Of a DNA stretch of 9,351 nucleotides, positions 1 to 6,417 are shown piece by piece. The notes under the pieces were generated by a model, which worked only from the letters and a program-made list of their open reading frames with translations, was not told where the DNA came from and searched no databases. The DNA lies in the NCBI GenBank assembly GCA_017411945.1, contig JAFQPD010000081.1, forward strand, positions 1 to 9,351, written 5' to 3'. This DNA is from Mailhella sp. (lineage in GTDB: Bacteria > Desulfobacterota > Desulfovibrionia > Desulfovibrionales > Desulfovibrionaceae). How positions within the stretch are numbered: position 1 is the first letter of the stretch; the number at the start of each line of letters is the position of its first letter. The translations under genes and the position numbers were made by a program.

Positions 1-95
1 CCTGCGCATGGCCCCGCCCATGATCGCCAAGACCCCGTGCGAGAAGTGGAACAGCCCCGAGGTGGCCCGAGTCGAGCCCGTCAATCCCCTCCTGG

Positions 96-632
96 TCCAC
101 CTTCGGACCCTGGTTCTGCTAGCTCTGGGCCGAAAGCCTCGGCAAGGACGGCAAGGGCACCCAGCCCATCCCCGCTACCGGCGTGACCGACCAGCATTCC
201 CTGCTGCAGATGTTCCTCGACGGCCCCAAGGACAAGATCTGCCTCTTCGTCAGCTCCCCTGCCGACAAGGGCATCCTGCCCATCCCCGCCGAAGTTCCCG
301 CCCAGTGGCAGTACCTCAGCGGCCAGACCTTCGGCGACGTGCTCGAAGCCGAGACCATCGCCACCCGCGCCACCCTGGCTGAAAAGGACGTGCCCACCGT
401 TCACCTCGACATGGCCGATGCCAGTGCCGAATCCGCCGGCAAGATGATGATGCTCCTCGAAGCCGCCACCATCTTCACCGGCTGGCTCATGGGCATCAAC
501 CCCGTCGACCAGCCTGCCGTCGAAAACGGCAAGAAGCTGGCCCGCGCCCGTCTCGGCATGGCCGGCACTGAAGCCGATGCCGCCCGCCTTGCCGCCTTCA
601 CCGATATCCCCTCGGTGAACATGGAATTCTAA
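96..632 (+). pseudogene. pgi: Glucose-6-phosphate isomerase, C-terminal part, disrupted (5' end outside window or lost)
   Basis: Phosphoglucose isomerase interconverts glucose-6-phosphate and fructose-6-phosphate in the cytoplasm. The frame from 123 to the TAA at 630-632 reads LWAESLGKDG, then TDQHS (the conserved segment that carries the active-site His), and ends with DQPAVENGKK, which matches the family signature around the catalytic Lys. About 170 residues are present; the family is usually 430-550. The residues before 120, STFGPWFC, also look like Pgi, but codon 120-122 is TAG where CAG (Gln, as in the family pattern WF-x-QLWAESLG) is expected. Further upstream a Pgi-like EPVN occurs in another frame (77-88), suggesting a second lesion. 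Positions 1-76 match nothing I recognise in any frame. The longest open piece has GTG at 183 as a possible start, but that would begin inside the active site and cannot make an enzyme. It could be a genuine pseudogene or an assembly or sequence error near a contig end; the protein family is certain, the disruption less so. Confidence 0.72.
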
Positions 633-640
633 AATGACGA

Positions 641-669
641 GGGGGAGGCTTGGCCTCCCCCTTCCTTTC
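641..669 (+). terminator. Intrinsic terminator after pgi
   Basis: A perfect 9-bp stem, GGGGGAGGC (641-649) with GCCTCCCCC (653-661), a TTG loop, and a pyrimidine-rich T tail (662-669) lie 8 bp after the pgi stop. It also sits only 15 bp before the kinase start codon, so it leaves no room for a promoter between the two. Confidence 0.8.
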
Positions 670-684
670 TCCAAAGAGGCCGAC

Positions 685-2163
685 ATGGAAGACGCAGGAC
701 AGAACCACGCCGACAACAGGCTCCCTTTCAATCTGGCAAAGTTCTTCTCCTACATCTCTCTGGTGCTCATACTGGGCTCCAGCGTCATCCTTGCGCTCTT
801 CATCGGCCGTACCATGACGAGCACCATGATAGAAAGCCAGCAGGAATACGCCCTCCTTCTGGCTGACAACATGAATCGTCAGATATTCAGAAAATTTACA
901 CTTCCCGTCACTTACGCATCGGGCAGAGTCTCCCTTGCCGACCCTTCGCAGTACAAACTGCTCGACGAGGTCATCAAATCACAGATACACGGGCTTCAGC
1001 TCGAATCGGTACGCCTTTACGACGACCACTACACCATCCTGTACTCCACGGACTCTCGTGAAGTGCGCCGCACCGATCTCTTTACCGACGGCGTCCCGCA
1101 GGTATTCAAGGGCAAGCCCCACCACTTCGACGTACTTTCGTCCATACCATACCCGCAGGCCCTGCTGCTTCCCTCTCTTGACGACGGCACTTTCCTGCTC
1201 CGAACCATTTTCCCCCTCACTATCGACAACGATTTCAAGGGGCTGAGCCTGCATGGAAAGCCTGTTCCCGTGCTCGGCGTGCTTGAAATAGTCCTGGACA
1301 TGACAGGCCAGTACCGCAGCGCCATCCGTTCTCAGTGGCTCATCCTCGCCAGCTTTGCCGTCTCTACCTTCATCCTCTTCTTCCTCCTGCAGTTTGTGGC
1401 CCGCAAGGCGGAAGTCACGCTGGAAAGGCGAATGGCGCGCAACCGCCAGCTTGAAGCCCAGCTCCATCAGGCAGAAAAACTGGCCAGCATGGGCCGCATG
1501 GTCGCCTCCATCGCACATGAGATACGGAACCCCCTTGGCATCATACGCTCCAGTTCCGAATTCCTGATACGCCGCCACAAGAGCGAAGACGCCATGACGC
1601 AGACCATGCTCACTGCCATCTACGACGAATCCTGCAGGCTGGGCACCACCGTCAACGACTTCCTCGACTACGCCAGACCTCGCCAGCCACGTCAGGATAC
1701 CGTTTTCATTCGACAAGTCATCGACAAGGCCATGGCATTCCTCGGCGGCGAATTCCAGCGCACGGAAGTTGAGGTAGAAAATTCGCTTCCCGAAGACCTT
1801 TTCATCCTTGGCGATATGGACCTGCTCTACCGCGCATTCTACAATATCCTTTCCAATGCCCATCAGGCCATGAATGGCCCCGGCAAGATATCCATTTCGG
1901 GCGGCACCACAGATTCAGGAAAAACCATCCTCAGCTTCAGCGATACAGGGCCAGGCTTCAGCGAAGACGCCCTCCAGAAAGCCATGGACCCCTTCTTCAC
2001 CACCAAAGACAGCGGCACCGGCCTGGGCCTTCCCATCGTGCAGGCCATAGTCGACTCTCATGGAGGCACGCTGAAACTCTCCAATGCGCCCAACGGCGGC
2101 GCGCATATCGTCATCGAATTTCCCGCCCAGACTGAAAAAAAGGAAGAAACGCCCCATGAGTGA
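685..2163 (+). CDS. Membrane sensor histidine kinase (NtrB/AtoS/ZraS-like)
   Basis: This is a 492-residue inner-membrane histidine kinase, the sensor of a two-component system. Transmembrane helix 1 spans about residues 20-40 and helix 2 about 218-238. Between them lies a sensor domain of roughly 177 residues that I cannot assign to a ligand. A charged, probably coiled-coil linker, with no recognisable HAMP domain, leads to the HisKA domain with the H-box AHEIRNP (phospho-acceptor His278). The ATPase domain has the N-box around Asn391, G1 box DTGPG (420-424) and G2 box GTGLG (444-448), so it should be catalytically competent. The ATG at 685 is preferred because AAAGAGG (673-679) precedes it by 5 bases; an in-frame ATG at 634 would put the start ahead of the terminator hairpin and add 17 unrelated residues. 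The stop overlaps the regulator start by 8 bp, implying translational coupling and a cognate pair. The signal sensed is unknown. Confidence 0.93.
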   Translation: MEDAGQNHADNRLPFNLAKFFSYISLVLILGSSVILALFIGRTMTSTMIESQQEYALLLADNMNRQIFRKFTLPVTYASGRVSLADPSQYKLLDEVIKSQIHGLQLESVRLYDDHYTILYSTDSREVRRTDLFTDGVPQVFKGKPHHFDVLSSIPYPQALLLPSLDDGTFLLRTIFPLTIDNDFKGLSLHGKPVPVLGVLEIVLDMTGQYRSAIRSQWLILASFAVSTFILFFLLQFVARKAEVTLERRMARNRQLEAQLHQAEKLASMGRMVASIAHEIRNPLGIIRSSSEFLIRRHKSEDAMTQTMLTAIYDESCRLGTTVNDFLDYARPRQPRQDTVFIRQVIDKAMAFLGGEFQRTEVEVENSLPEDLFILGDMDLLYRAFYNILSNAHQAMNGPGKISISGGTTDSGKTILSFSDTGPGFSEDALQKAMDPFFTTKDSGTGLGLPIVQAIVDSHGGTLKLSNAPNGGAHIVIEFPAQTEKKEETPHE

Positions 2164-3535
2164 CACCTCCCGCATACTGGTCATCGACGACGAAAAGAAC
2201 TACCTCATGGTCATGCAGGCGCTGCTCATGGATGCCGGGTATGAAGTGACCGCCCTCAACGACCCGGAAATGGCACTTCATTTCCTTGAAGAGTCAGAGG
2301 TCGACGTTGTCATCACCGACATGAAAATGCCCAGGCTGAGCGGCAAGGAAGTCCTGCAGAGCGTCAAAAAATCTTGGCCCGACCTGCCCGTCCTCATCAT
2401 GACAGCATTCGGCAGCATCGAAAGCGCCGTGGAAGCCATGCGCTACGGAGCTTTCGACTATATCACCAAGCCTTTCGCCAACGACGAGATGCTGCTCTCC
2501 GTGCATAACGCTGTTGAGCTTTCCAAGGCGCATCGCCAGTACAAGCTGCTTCAGGAAAGCCTTGAGGAGCGTTACAGCACGCATCAGATCATCGGTCGGT
2601 CCAAGGCGATACGCGACACGCTCTCCATCGTGGACCGCGTAGCCCTGAGCCGCTCTACCGTGCTCGTCACGGGTGAGTCCGGCACAGGCAAGGAACTTGT
2701 AGCTCGAGCCATACACTTCACCTCGCCCCGCAAGGAAGGCCCGTTCGTATCCGTGAACTGCATGGCCTTCAATTCCGGCGTTCTGGAAAGCGAACTTTTC
2801 GGACATGAAAAAGGATCTTTCACAGGAGCCGTAGCCACCCGGCGCGGCCGCTTCGAACAGGCCGACCACGGCACTCTCTTCCTTGACGAGATCGGCGAAC
2901 TGAGCATGGATCTTCAGGTCAAGCTCCTGCGGGTCCTGCAGGAGCGCGTTTTCGAACGCGTAGGCGGAACGGAAAGCATCAGTGTCGATATCCGCGTAGT
3001 AGCTGCCACCAATCGCGATCTGGCAAAGATGGTCGAGGAAGGCACCTTCCGCGAAGATCTTTTCTACCGCCTCAACGTCGTCCATATCCCCATCCCGCCT
3101 CTGCGGGAACGCCGTGAGGACATTCCTCTCCTTGTCGCCCATTTCGGAGAAAAGATAGCTGAGGACAATGGAATCCCCGTCAAGGCATTCAGCTCCGAGG
3201 CCCAGAACTACCTCACCGGCTACGACTGGCCCGGCAACATCCGCCAGCTCCAGAACGTGCTTGAACGCTGCATGGTCATGGTCCCTGGAAACATTATCGG
3301 CGTTGAGGATCTCCCTCCTGAGATCCGCGGCGAAGAATCACAGTTCAAGAGTGCGGTCGACCTTCTGCCTGTAGAACTGAACCTTGCAGACACGCTGGAT
3401 CGCATCGAAGCCGCACTCATCAAGCGAGCCCTTGTGCGTGCCGACTTCGTGCAGGCCCATGCCGCAGAGCTTCTCGGCATATCCCGCAGCCTCATGCAGT
3501 ACAAGCTCAAGAAGTACAACATCACCGGGCACTGA
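2156..3535 (+). CDS. Sigma-54-dependent response regulator, NtrC family
   Basis: This 459-residue cytoplasmic transcription activator is the partner of the kinase just upstream. The receiver domain (about 5-120) has the acidic pair Asp11/Asp12, phospho-acceptor Asp55, Thr83 and Lys105. The central AAA+ domain (about 145-370) carries Walker A GESGTGKE (173-180), Walker B GTLFLDE (239-245) and the arginine-finger region FREDLFYR (298-305). The loop that contacts sigma-54 reads GSFTGA (220-225), not the usual GAFTGA. A Fis-type helix-turn-helix is at the C-terminus (about 437-455, AAELLGISRSLMQYKLKKY). Length and domain order are standard. The start at 2156 lies inside the end of the kinase gene, with AGGA 11 bases upstream; a longer in-frame opening further upstream lies within kinase coding sequence and is ignored. 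Family knowledge says phosphorylation drives oligomerisation and ATP-dependent open complex formation. No convincing sigma-54 promoter occurs in this window, so its targets are probably elsewhere. Confidence 0.96.
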   Translation: MSDTSRILVIDDEKNYLMVMQALLMDAGYEVTALNDPEMALHFLEESEVDVVITDMKMPRLSGKEVLQSVKKSWPDLPVLIMTAFGSIESAVEAMRYGAFDYITKPFANDEMLLSVHNAVELSKAHRQYKLLQESLEERYSTHQIIGRSKAIRDTLSIVDRVALSRSTVLVTGESGTGKELVARAIHFTSPRKEGPFVSVNCMAFNSGVLESELFGHEKGSFTGAVATRRGRFEQADHGTLFLDEIGELSMDLQVKLLRVLQERVFERVGGTESISVDIRVVAATNRDLAKMVEEGTFREDLFYRLNVVHIPIPPLRERREDIPLLVAHFGEKIAEDNGIPVKAFSSEAQNYLTGYDWPGNIRQLQNVLERCMVMVPGNIIGVEDLPPEIRGEESQFKSAVDLLPVELNLADTLDRIEAALIKRALVRADFVQAHAAELLGISRSLMQYKLKKYNITGH

Positions 3536-3541
3536 TCTAAT

Positions 3542-4291
3542 ATGAAAAAAATTCTTCTTTTTCTTATCCCTGTACTTCTTTCCGGTTGTCTCTCTAACGG
3601 ATTTTCTAAATTTTATCACGGAAAAACTCTAGAAGAAACACAAGCATGTACTTGGCTCGAACCTATTCAGATACCTGAAGTTCGACATATGCCCAACCTT
3701 CCATTGGATGACATTCTTAACCAAATGTACACGGAGGGGTTTGCAATAACAGGATATGCCGCATGGGAAGGCCCTAACGATGAAGGAGACCAAGAAGCTC
3801 TAGAACAGGCCGCCAAAGTTGGAGCGGCCTTGGTGCTTTGGCGTGCAGACTACACTCACACTAAACATGGCTCTACTACCCATACCACTTATCACCCGGG
3901 AAAAACCATTTATACCGGTTCTTCATTTGTTCACATTGCGGGAACAACCTCAACACACACTACTCCATATTCTGTTGATCGTTATTCTTACGATGCTATT
4001 TTCTTCGGAAAGCTAACAAACACTCCTGACTACTTTAGAGCAAGAATTGTCGAGCCTCCCATATCCTTCTTCCGCGCCATGGATAAGCGCATTGGAGGTC
4101 TTGTCACAGCCGTCATGAAAGATAGCATTGTCTATCAGGCCAACATCTTCCCAGGTGATATCATTCTGAAAATAAACGATACGACTTTCACGCATGAGAT
4201 TCCTGCGATTTCCCTGATGCATGCAGGAGAAAACACCTTGACCATTTGGCGAGATGGAAAAGAAATTATAAAAACCATCTTCCTCCCATAA
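3542..4291 (+). CDS. AT-rich lipoprotein with His/Thr/Tyr-rich segment and PDZ-like C-terminus
   Basis: This 249-residue protein has a lipoprotein signal: a Lys-Lys start, a hydrophobic stretch and the lipobox LLSGC with Cys16 as the lipidation site. It should be exported and anchored in a membrane. Residues 104-150 are rich in Thr, His, Tyr and Ser and end in PYSVDRY (142-148), a pattern I recall from a widespread group of uncharacterised proteobacterial lipoproteins. The last 60 or so residues (GGLVTAVMKDS..., then FPGDIILKIND) look like a PDZ fold, which usually binds peptide termini. Function is unknown. It starts 6 bp after the regulator stop with no visible Shine-Dalgarno, so it may rely on translational coupling. 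The DNA is much more AT-rich than its neighbours (20 G+C of 60 in 3601-3660), a sign of acquisition or weak selection. It could be an accessory to the kinase or an unrelated passenger; the sequence does not decide. Confidence 0.85.
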   Translation: MKKILLFLIPVLLSGCLSNGFSKFYHGKTLEETQACTWLEPIQIPEVRHMPNLPLDDILNQMYTEGFAITGYAAWEGPNDEGDQEALEQAAKVGAALVLWRADYTHTKHGSTTHTTYHPGKTIYTGSSFVHIAGTTSTHTTPYSVDRYSYDAIFFGKLTNTPDYFRARIVEPPISFFRAMDKRIGGLVTAVMKDSIVYQANIFPGDIILKINDTTFTHEIPAISLMHAGENTLTIWRDGKEIIKTIFLP

Positions 4292-4318
4292 CAATATCCG
4301 CTTCCATCCCCCCCCCAC

Positions 4319-4349
4319 AAAAAAAGCCCTCAGTTTGAGGTTTTTTTTT
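4319..4349 (+). terminator. Intrinsic terminator after the lipoprotein gene
   Basis: The stem CCTCA (4328-4332) and TGAGG (4336-4340) has a 3-base loop and is followed by nine T (4341-4349). A run of seven A (4319-4325) on the other side can pair with the T run, so it may work in both directions. It insulates the par locus from the two-component operon. A run of nine C (4308-4316) lies just upstream. Confidence 0.85.
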
Positions 4350-4374
4350 GTACCTAAGGCTTCACGGTGGGCTG

Positions 4375-4390
4375 TGTTTCACGTGAAACA
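4375..4390. promoter_or_regulatory. parS: parS site 1 (ParB-binding centromere)
   Basis: TGTTTCACGTGAAACA is the perfect 16-bp palindrome known as the chromosomal parS consensus in many bacteria. ParB binds here, switches to its CTP-dependent clamp form and spreads. It lies just upstream of parA, the usual origin-proximal setting. Confidence 0.95.
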
Positions 4391-4416
4391 TCCCTATCCT
4401 TCCCTTCTTTTCGCAC

Positions 4417-4432
4417 TGTTTCACGTGAAACA
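4417..4432. promoter_or_regulatory. parS: parS site 2 (ParB-binding centromere)
   Basis: This is a second perfect copy of the same 16-bp palindrome. The two sites are 42 bp apart centre to centre, four turns of B-DNA, so they face the same side of the helix. Site 2 ends 5 bp before a candidate -35 element for parA, so ParB binding here could also repress the par operon. Confidence 0.95.
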
Positions 4433-4436
4433 CTTC

Positions 4437-4465
4437 TTGATTTTCCAGAATTAGGAAGTTATGAA
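4437..4465 (+). promoter_or_regulatory. Candidate sigma-70 promoter for parA
   Basis: TTGATT (4437-4442) and TATGAA (4460-4465) are separated by 17 bp; each matches 4 of 6 consensus bases. Transcription would start near 4472, after the ATG at 4461, leaving a leader of about 25 bases before the TTG start at 4497. The match is weak and is offered as a candidate only. Confidence 0.3.
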
Positions 4466-4483
4466 TCTTTTCAAGACATCCAC

Positions 4484-4490
4484 AAGGAGG
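4484..4490 (+). promoter_or_regulatory. Ribosome binding site that decides the parA start
   Basis: AAGGAGG, a full-strength Shine-Dalgarno, ends 6 bases before the TTG at 4497. The alternative ATG at 4461 has a weaker AGGAAG (4453-4458) only 2 bases away. The protein from TTG begins MARIIAVANQKGG, exactly where ParA proteins usually begin. Confidence 0.75.
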
Positions 4491-4496
4491 CCTGTT

Positions 4497-5267
4497 TTGG
4501 CAAGAATCATTGCTGTCGCGAACCAGAAAGGCGGTGTTGGCAAAACTACCACTTCGGTCAACCTCTCCGCTTCTCTCGCCATCATGGAGAACCGCGTTCT
4601 CCTGGTGGACTGCGACCCTCAGGCGAACTCAACGAGCTCGCTGGGCTTCGACCAGCAGAACCTCTTCCGCAATCTCTACACTGCCCTGTGCGGCACATCC
4701 TCCCTCGAGGAGACCATCCTGCCCACAGCTATGCCGTACCTCACTCTCCTGCCTTCCAGCACGGACCTTGTCGGCATCGAAATAGAGCTTGTGGACAAGA
4801 TGGCCCGAGAATTCTACCTTGCCGACCTCCTCAGCCACGTTGCCGACCAGTACGACTATATCGTCCTTGACTGCCCGCCCTCTCTGGGCCTCATCACGGT
4901 GAATACGCTCTGTGCAGCCCATGAGATACTCATTCCCCTCCAATGCGAATTTTTTGCGTTGGAAGGCATCGTTAAACTCCTGCACACCTATGAACAGGTT
5001 CGCAAACGCCTGAACAAAGACCTGCAAATCCTCGGCGTACTGCTCACCATGTACGATTCCCGCAACAAGCTGGCGCGCCAGGTAAAGGCCGAGGCCGAAC
5101 GCTGTTTCCCCAAGCATATGTTCGAAACAGTCATCCCGCGCAACGTAAGGCTTTCCGAAGCTCCAAGCCACGGCAAGTCTATCCTGCATTACGACATCAA
5201 ATCAAAGGGCGCCGAAGCCTATCTTGAACTGGCTCGAGAAGTCGTACATAAAACGGCTCGCCCGTAA
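4497..5267 (+). CDS. parA: Chromosome partitioning ATPase ParA (Soj)
   Basis: This 256-residue ParA/MinD-superfamily ATPase binds DNA non-specifically as an ATP dimer and is turned over by ParB, moving the parS-ParB complex during chromosome segregation. The deviant Walker A motif KGGVGKTT is at residues 11-18 with the signature Lys11 and Lys16. Walker A' is VDCDPQAN with Asp40, and Walker B is YDYIVLDCPP with Asp125. There is no N-terminal DNA-binding extension, so it is the chromosomal (Soj) rather than the P1-plasmid type. I chose TTG at 4497 because of the perfect AAGGAGG and the family start. An in-frame ATG at 4461 would add 12 residues (MNLFKTSTRRPV) with no family counterpart. It is followed 113 bp later by parB and preceded by two parS sites. 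Usual chromosomal neighbours of par loci, the gid genes, are not seen here. Confidence 0.95.
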   Translation: MARIIAVANQKGGVGKTTTSVNLSASLAIMENRVLLVDCDPQANSTSSLGFDQQNLFRNLYTALCGTSSLEETILPTAMPYLTLLPSSTDLVGIEIELVDKMAREFYLADLLSHVADQYDYIVLDCPPSLGLITVNTLCAAHEILIPLQCEFFALEGIVKLLHTYEQVRKRLNKDLQILGVLLTMYDSRNKLARQVKAEAERCFPKHMFETVIPRNVRLSEAPSHGKSILHYDIKSKGAEAYLELAREVVHKTARP

Positions 5268-5283
5268 CCTGCTTACCTTCAGT

Positions 5284-5360
5284 GCTTTGCCGGCCAACTA
5301 CCAGCCGCGGGCTCTGCGCAAAGCCGACTCCGGCGGAGGTTCCCTGCCGCCGCCGGAGTC
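5284..5360 (+). other. Structured parA-parB spacer with two hairpins
   Basis: Inside the 113-bp spacer are two inverted repeats: GCTTTGC (5284-5290) with GCAAAGC (5318-5324), and a perfect 11-bp pair, GACTCCGGCGG (5326-5336) with CCGCCGGAGTC (5350-5360), around a 13-base loop. No T run follows, so this is not a normal terminator. The second hairpin ends 10 bases before the parB ribosome binding site. A role in mRNA stability or in setting the ParA:ParB ratio is inference. Confidence 0.55.
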
Positions 5361-5380
5361 CATACTCCTAAGAGGCATCT

Positions 5381-6289
5381 ATGAATACCCCCGAACGCGG
5401 TCTTGGCCGAGGTCTCGGCTCTCTGCTCAGTGCTGTTCCCGAAAATACCAGCGAAGAGACTCGCAAGCTGGCCCTTACCCAGCTCGTTCCCGGCAAGCAC
5501 CAGCCCCGCAAGTATTTCGACAGCGCGGCTCTCGGTGAACTTGCCGTCTCCATCAGGAATCAGGGCGTCATCCAGCCTCTTCTGGTCCGCCAGCTCCCCG
5601 GCCTGCCCCAACGCTACGAAATCGTAGCCGGCGAACGCCGCTGGAGAGCTGCCAAACTGGCTGGACTTACGGAAGTCCCTGTCATCGTGACCGAATACTC
5701 CGACAAGGACGCCATGACCGTGGCTCTTGTGGAGAATCTCCAGCGCGAAGACCTCAACCCTCTCGAAGAAGCCGAAGCCCTGCAGGCCCTGCGCGAAGCT
5801 CATGGCCTGAGTCAGGAAGCTCTTGCCGAACAGCTTGGCAAAAGCCGTTCGGCCGTAGCCAATGCCCTGCGCCTCCTTCAGCTGCCGCCTTCCATTCAGG
5901 AAGGGCTCATCCGCAACGACATCACCGCCGGCCATGCCCGCGCCCTGCTCGCCATAGCCGATGCCGAACTTCGAGCCGAACTCTACGCCGCCATCATCGG
6001 CCAGCACCTTTCCGTGCGTGAAGCCGAAGCCGCAGCCGACACCTGCAAGCGAACCGGCAAACTCCCGGAAAAGCTCCTGCCTCTGAACGGCCAGCCTCTT
6101 GCGCCCAAGTCTCCCCGCGCCCCCAAACCTCAATGCCTCAAAGATCTGCAGACCCTTCTCCGCCAGAGCAGCGGGACCAAGGCGACCATTTCCGGCACTG
6201 AGGAAAAAGGCCGCATCCAGATACCCTACGCTTCTGCCGAAGAGCTTGCCCGCATCATCGAACAGCTTGGCATGCGCACGGAAAGCTGA
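5381..6289 (+). CDS. parB: Chromosome partitioning protein ParB (Spo0J)
   Basis: This 302-residue CTP-dependent DNA clamp loads at the parS sites found upstream. The N-terminus has GLGRGLGSLL (7-16), the short basic segment that stimulates the ParA ATPase. The ParB/Srx nucleotide domain covers about 28-130, with GERRWRA (84-90) and ENLQREDLNPLEEA (118-131) as the two clearest CTP-binding motifs. The helix-turn-helix that reads parS is about 144-165 (SQEALAEQLGKSRSAVANAL). The C-terminal dimerisation domain is about 245-300, after a Pro/Lys-rich linker (about 228-244). The length is typical of chromosomal ParB. The ATG at 5381 has AGAGG 5 bases upstream. It is co-directional with parA and closed by a strong terminator. 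Confidence 0.96.
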   Translation: MNTPERGLGRGLGSLLSAVPENTSEETRKLALTQLVPGKHQPRKYFDSAALGELAVSIRNQGVIQPLLVRQLPGLPQRYEIVAGERRWRAAKLAGLTEVPVIVTEYSDKDAMTVALVENLQREDLNPLEEAEALQALREAHGLSQEALAEQLGKSRSAVANALRLLQLPPSIQEGLIRNDITAGHARALLAIADAELRAELYAAIIGQHLSVREAEAAADTCKRTGKLPEKLLPLNGQPLAPKSPRAPKPQCLKDLQTLLRQSSGTKATISGTEEKGRIQIPYASAEELARIIEQLGMRTES

Positions 6290-6374
6290 GTCCCCTTATC
6301 TTGCCATACTCAAGGCCCCCTGCGAAATGGGGAGGCGCATATTCCCTGCACGGATCCACATACTCTTGCGCCTT

Positions 6375-6417
6375 AAGGCGCCGGCTTGTCCCGATAAGCC
6401 GGCGCCTTTCCTTTTCC
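6375..6417 (+). terminator. Intrinsic terminator of the parAB operon
   Basis: A perfect 13-bp stem, AAGGCGCCGGCTT (6375-6387) with AAGCCGGCGCCTT (6396-6408), an 8-base loop and a T-rich tail (to about 6417) lie 85 bp after the parB stop. There is no T run on the minus-strand side, so it acts on the plus strand. Confidence 0.9.

Noticed and set aside
8..382. Open frame of about 124 codons over the pgi region
   Set aside because: It overlaps the true Pgi frame after 123, has Arg/Pro-rich low-information protein and no family resemblance; only its first part may contain displaced pgi sequence.
634..684. Upstream ATG at 634 as the kinase start
   Set aside because: It lies before the terminator hairpin, lacks a ribosome binding site and would add residues encoded by the hairpin.
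979..1863. Long minus-strand open frame inside the kinase gene
   Set aside because: It is antisense to a clear histidine kinase with all motifs; a high-GC codon pattern often opens the antisense frame.
4499..4514. TGGCA...TTGC resembling a sigma-54 promoter at the parA start
   Set aside because: The GG to GC distance is 11, not 10, and it lies within parA coding sequence.
5279..6133. Long minus-strand open frame over parB
   Set aside because: It is antisense to ParB, has no recognisable domain and its composition mirrors ParB codon usage.
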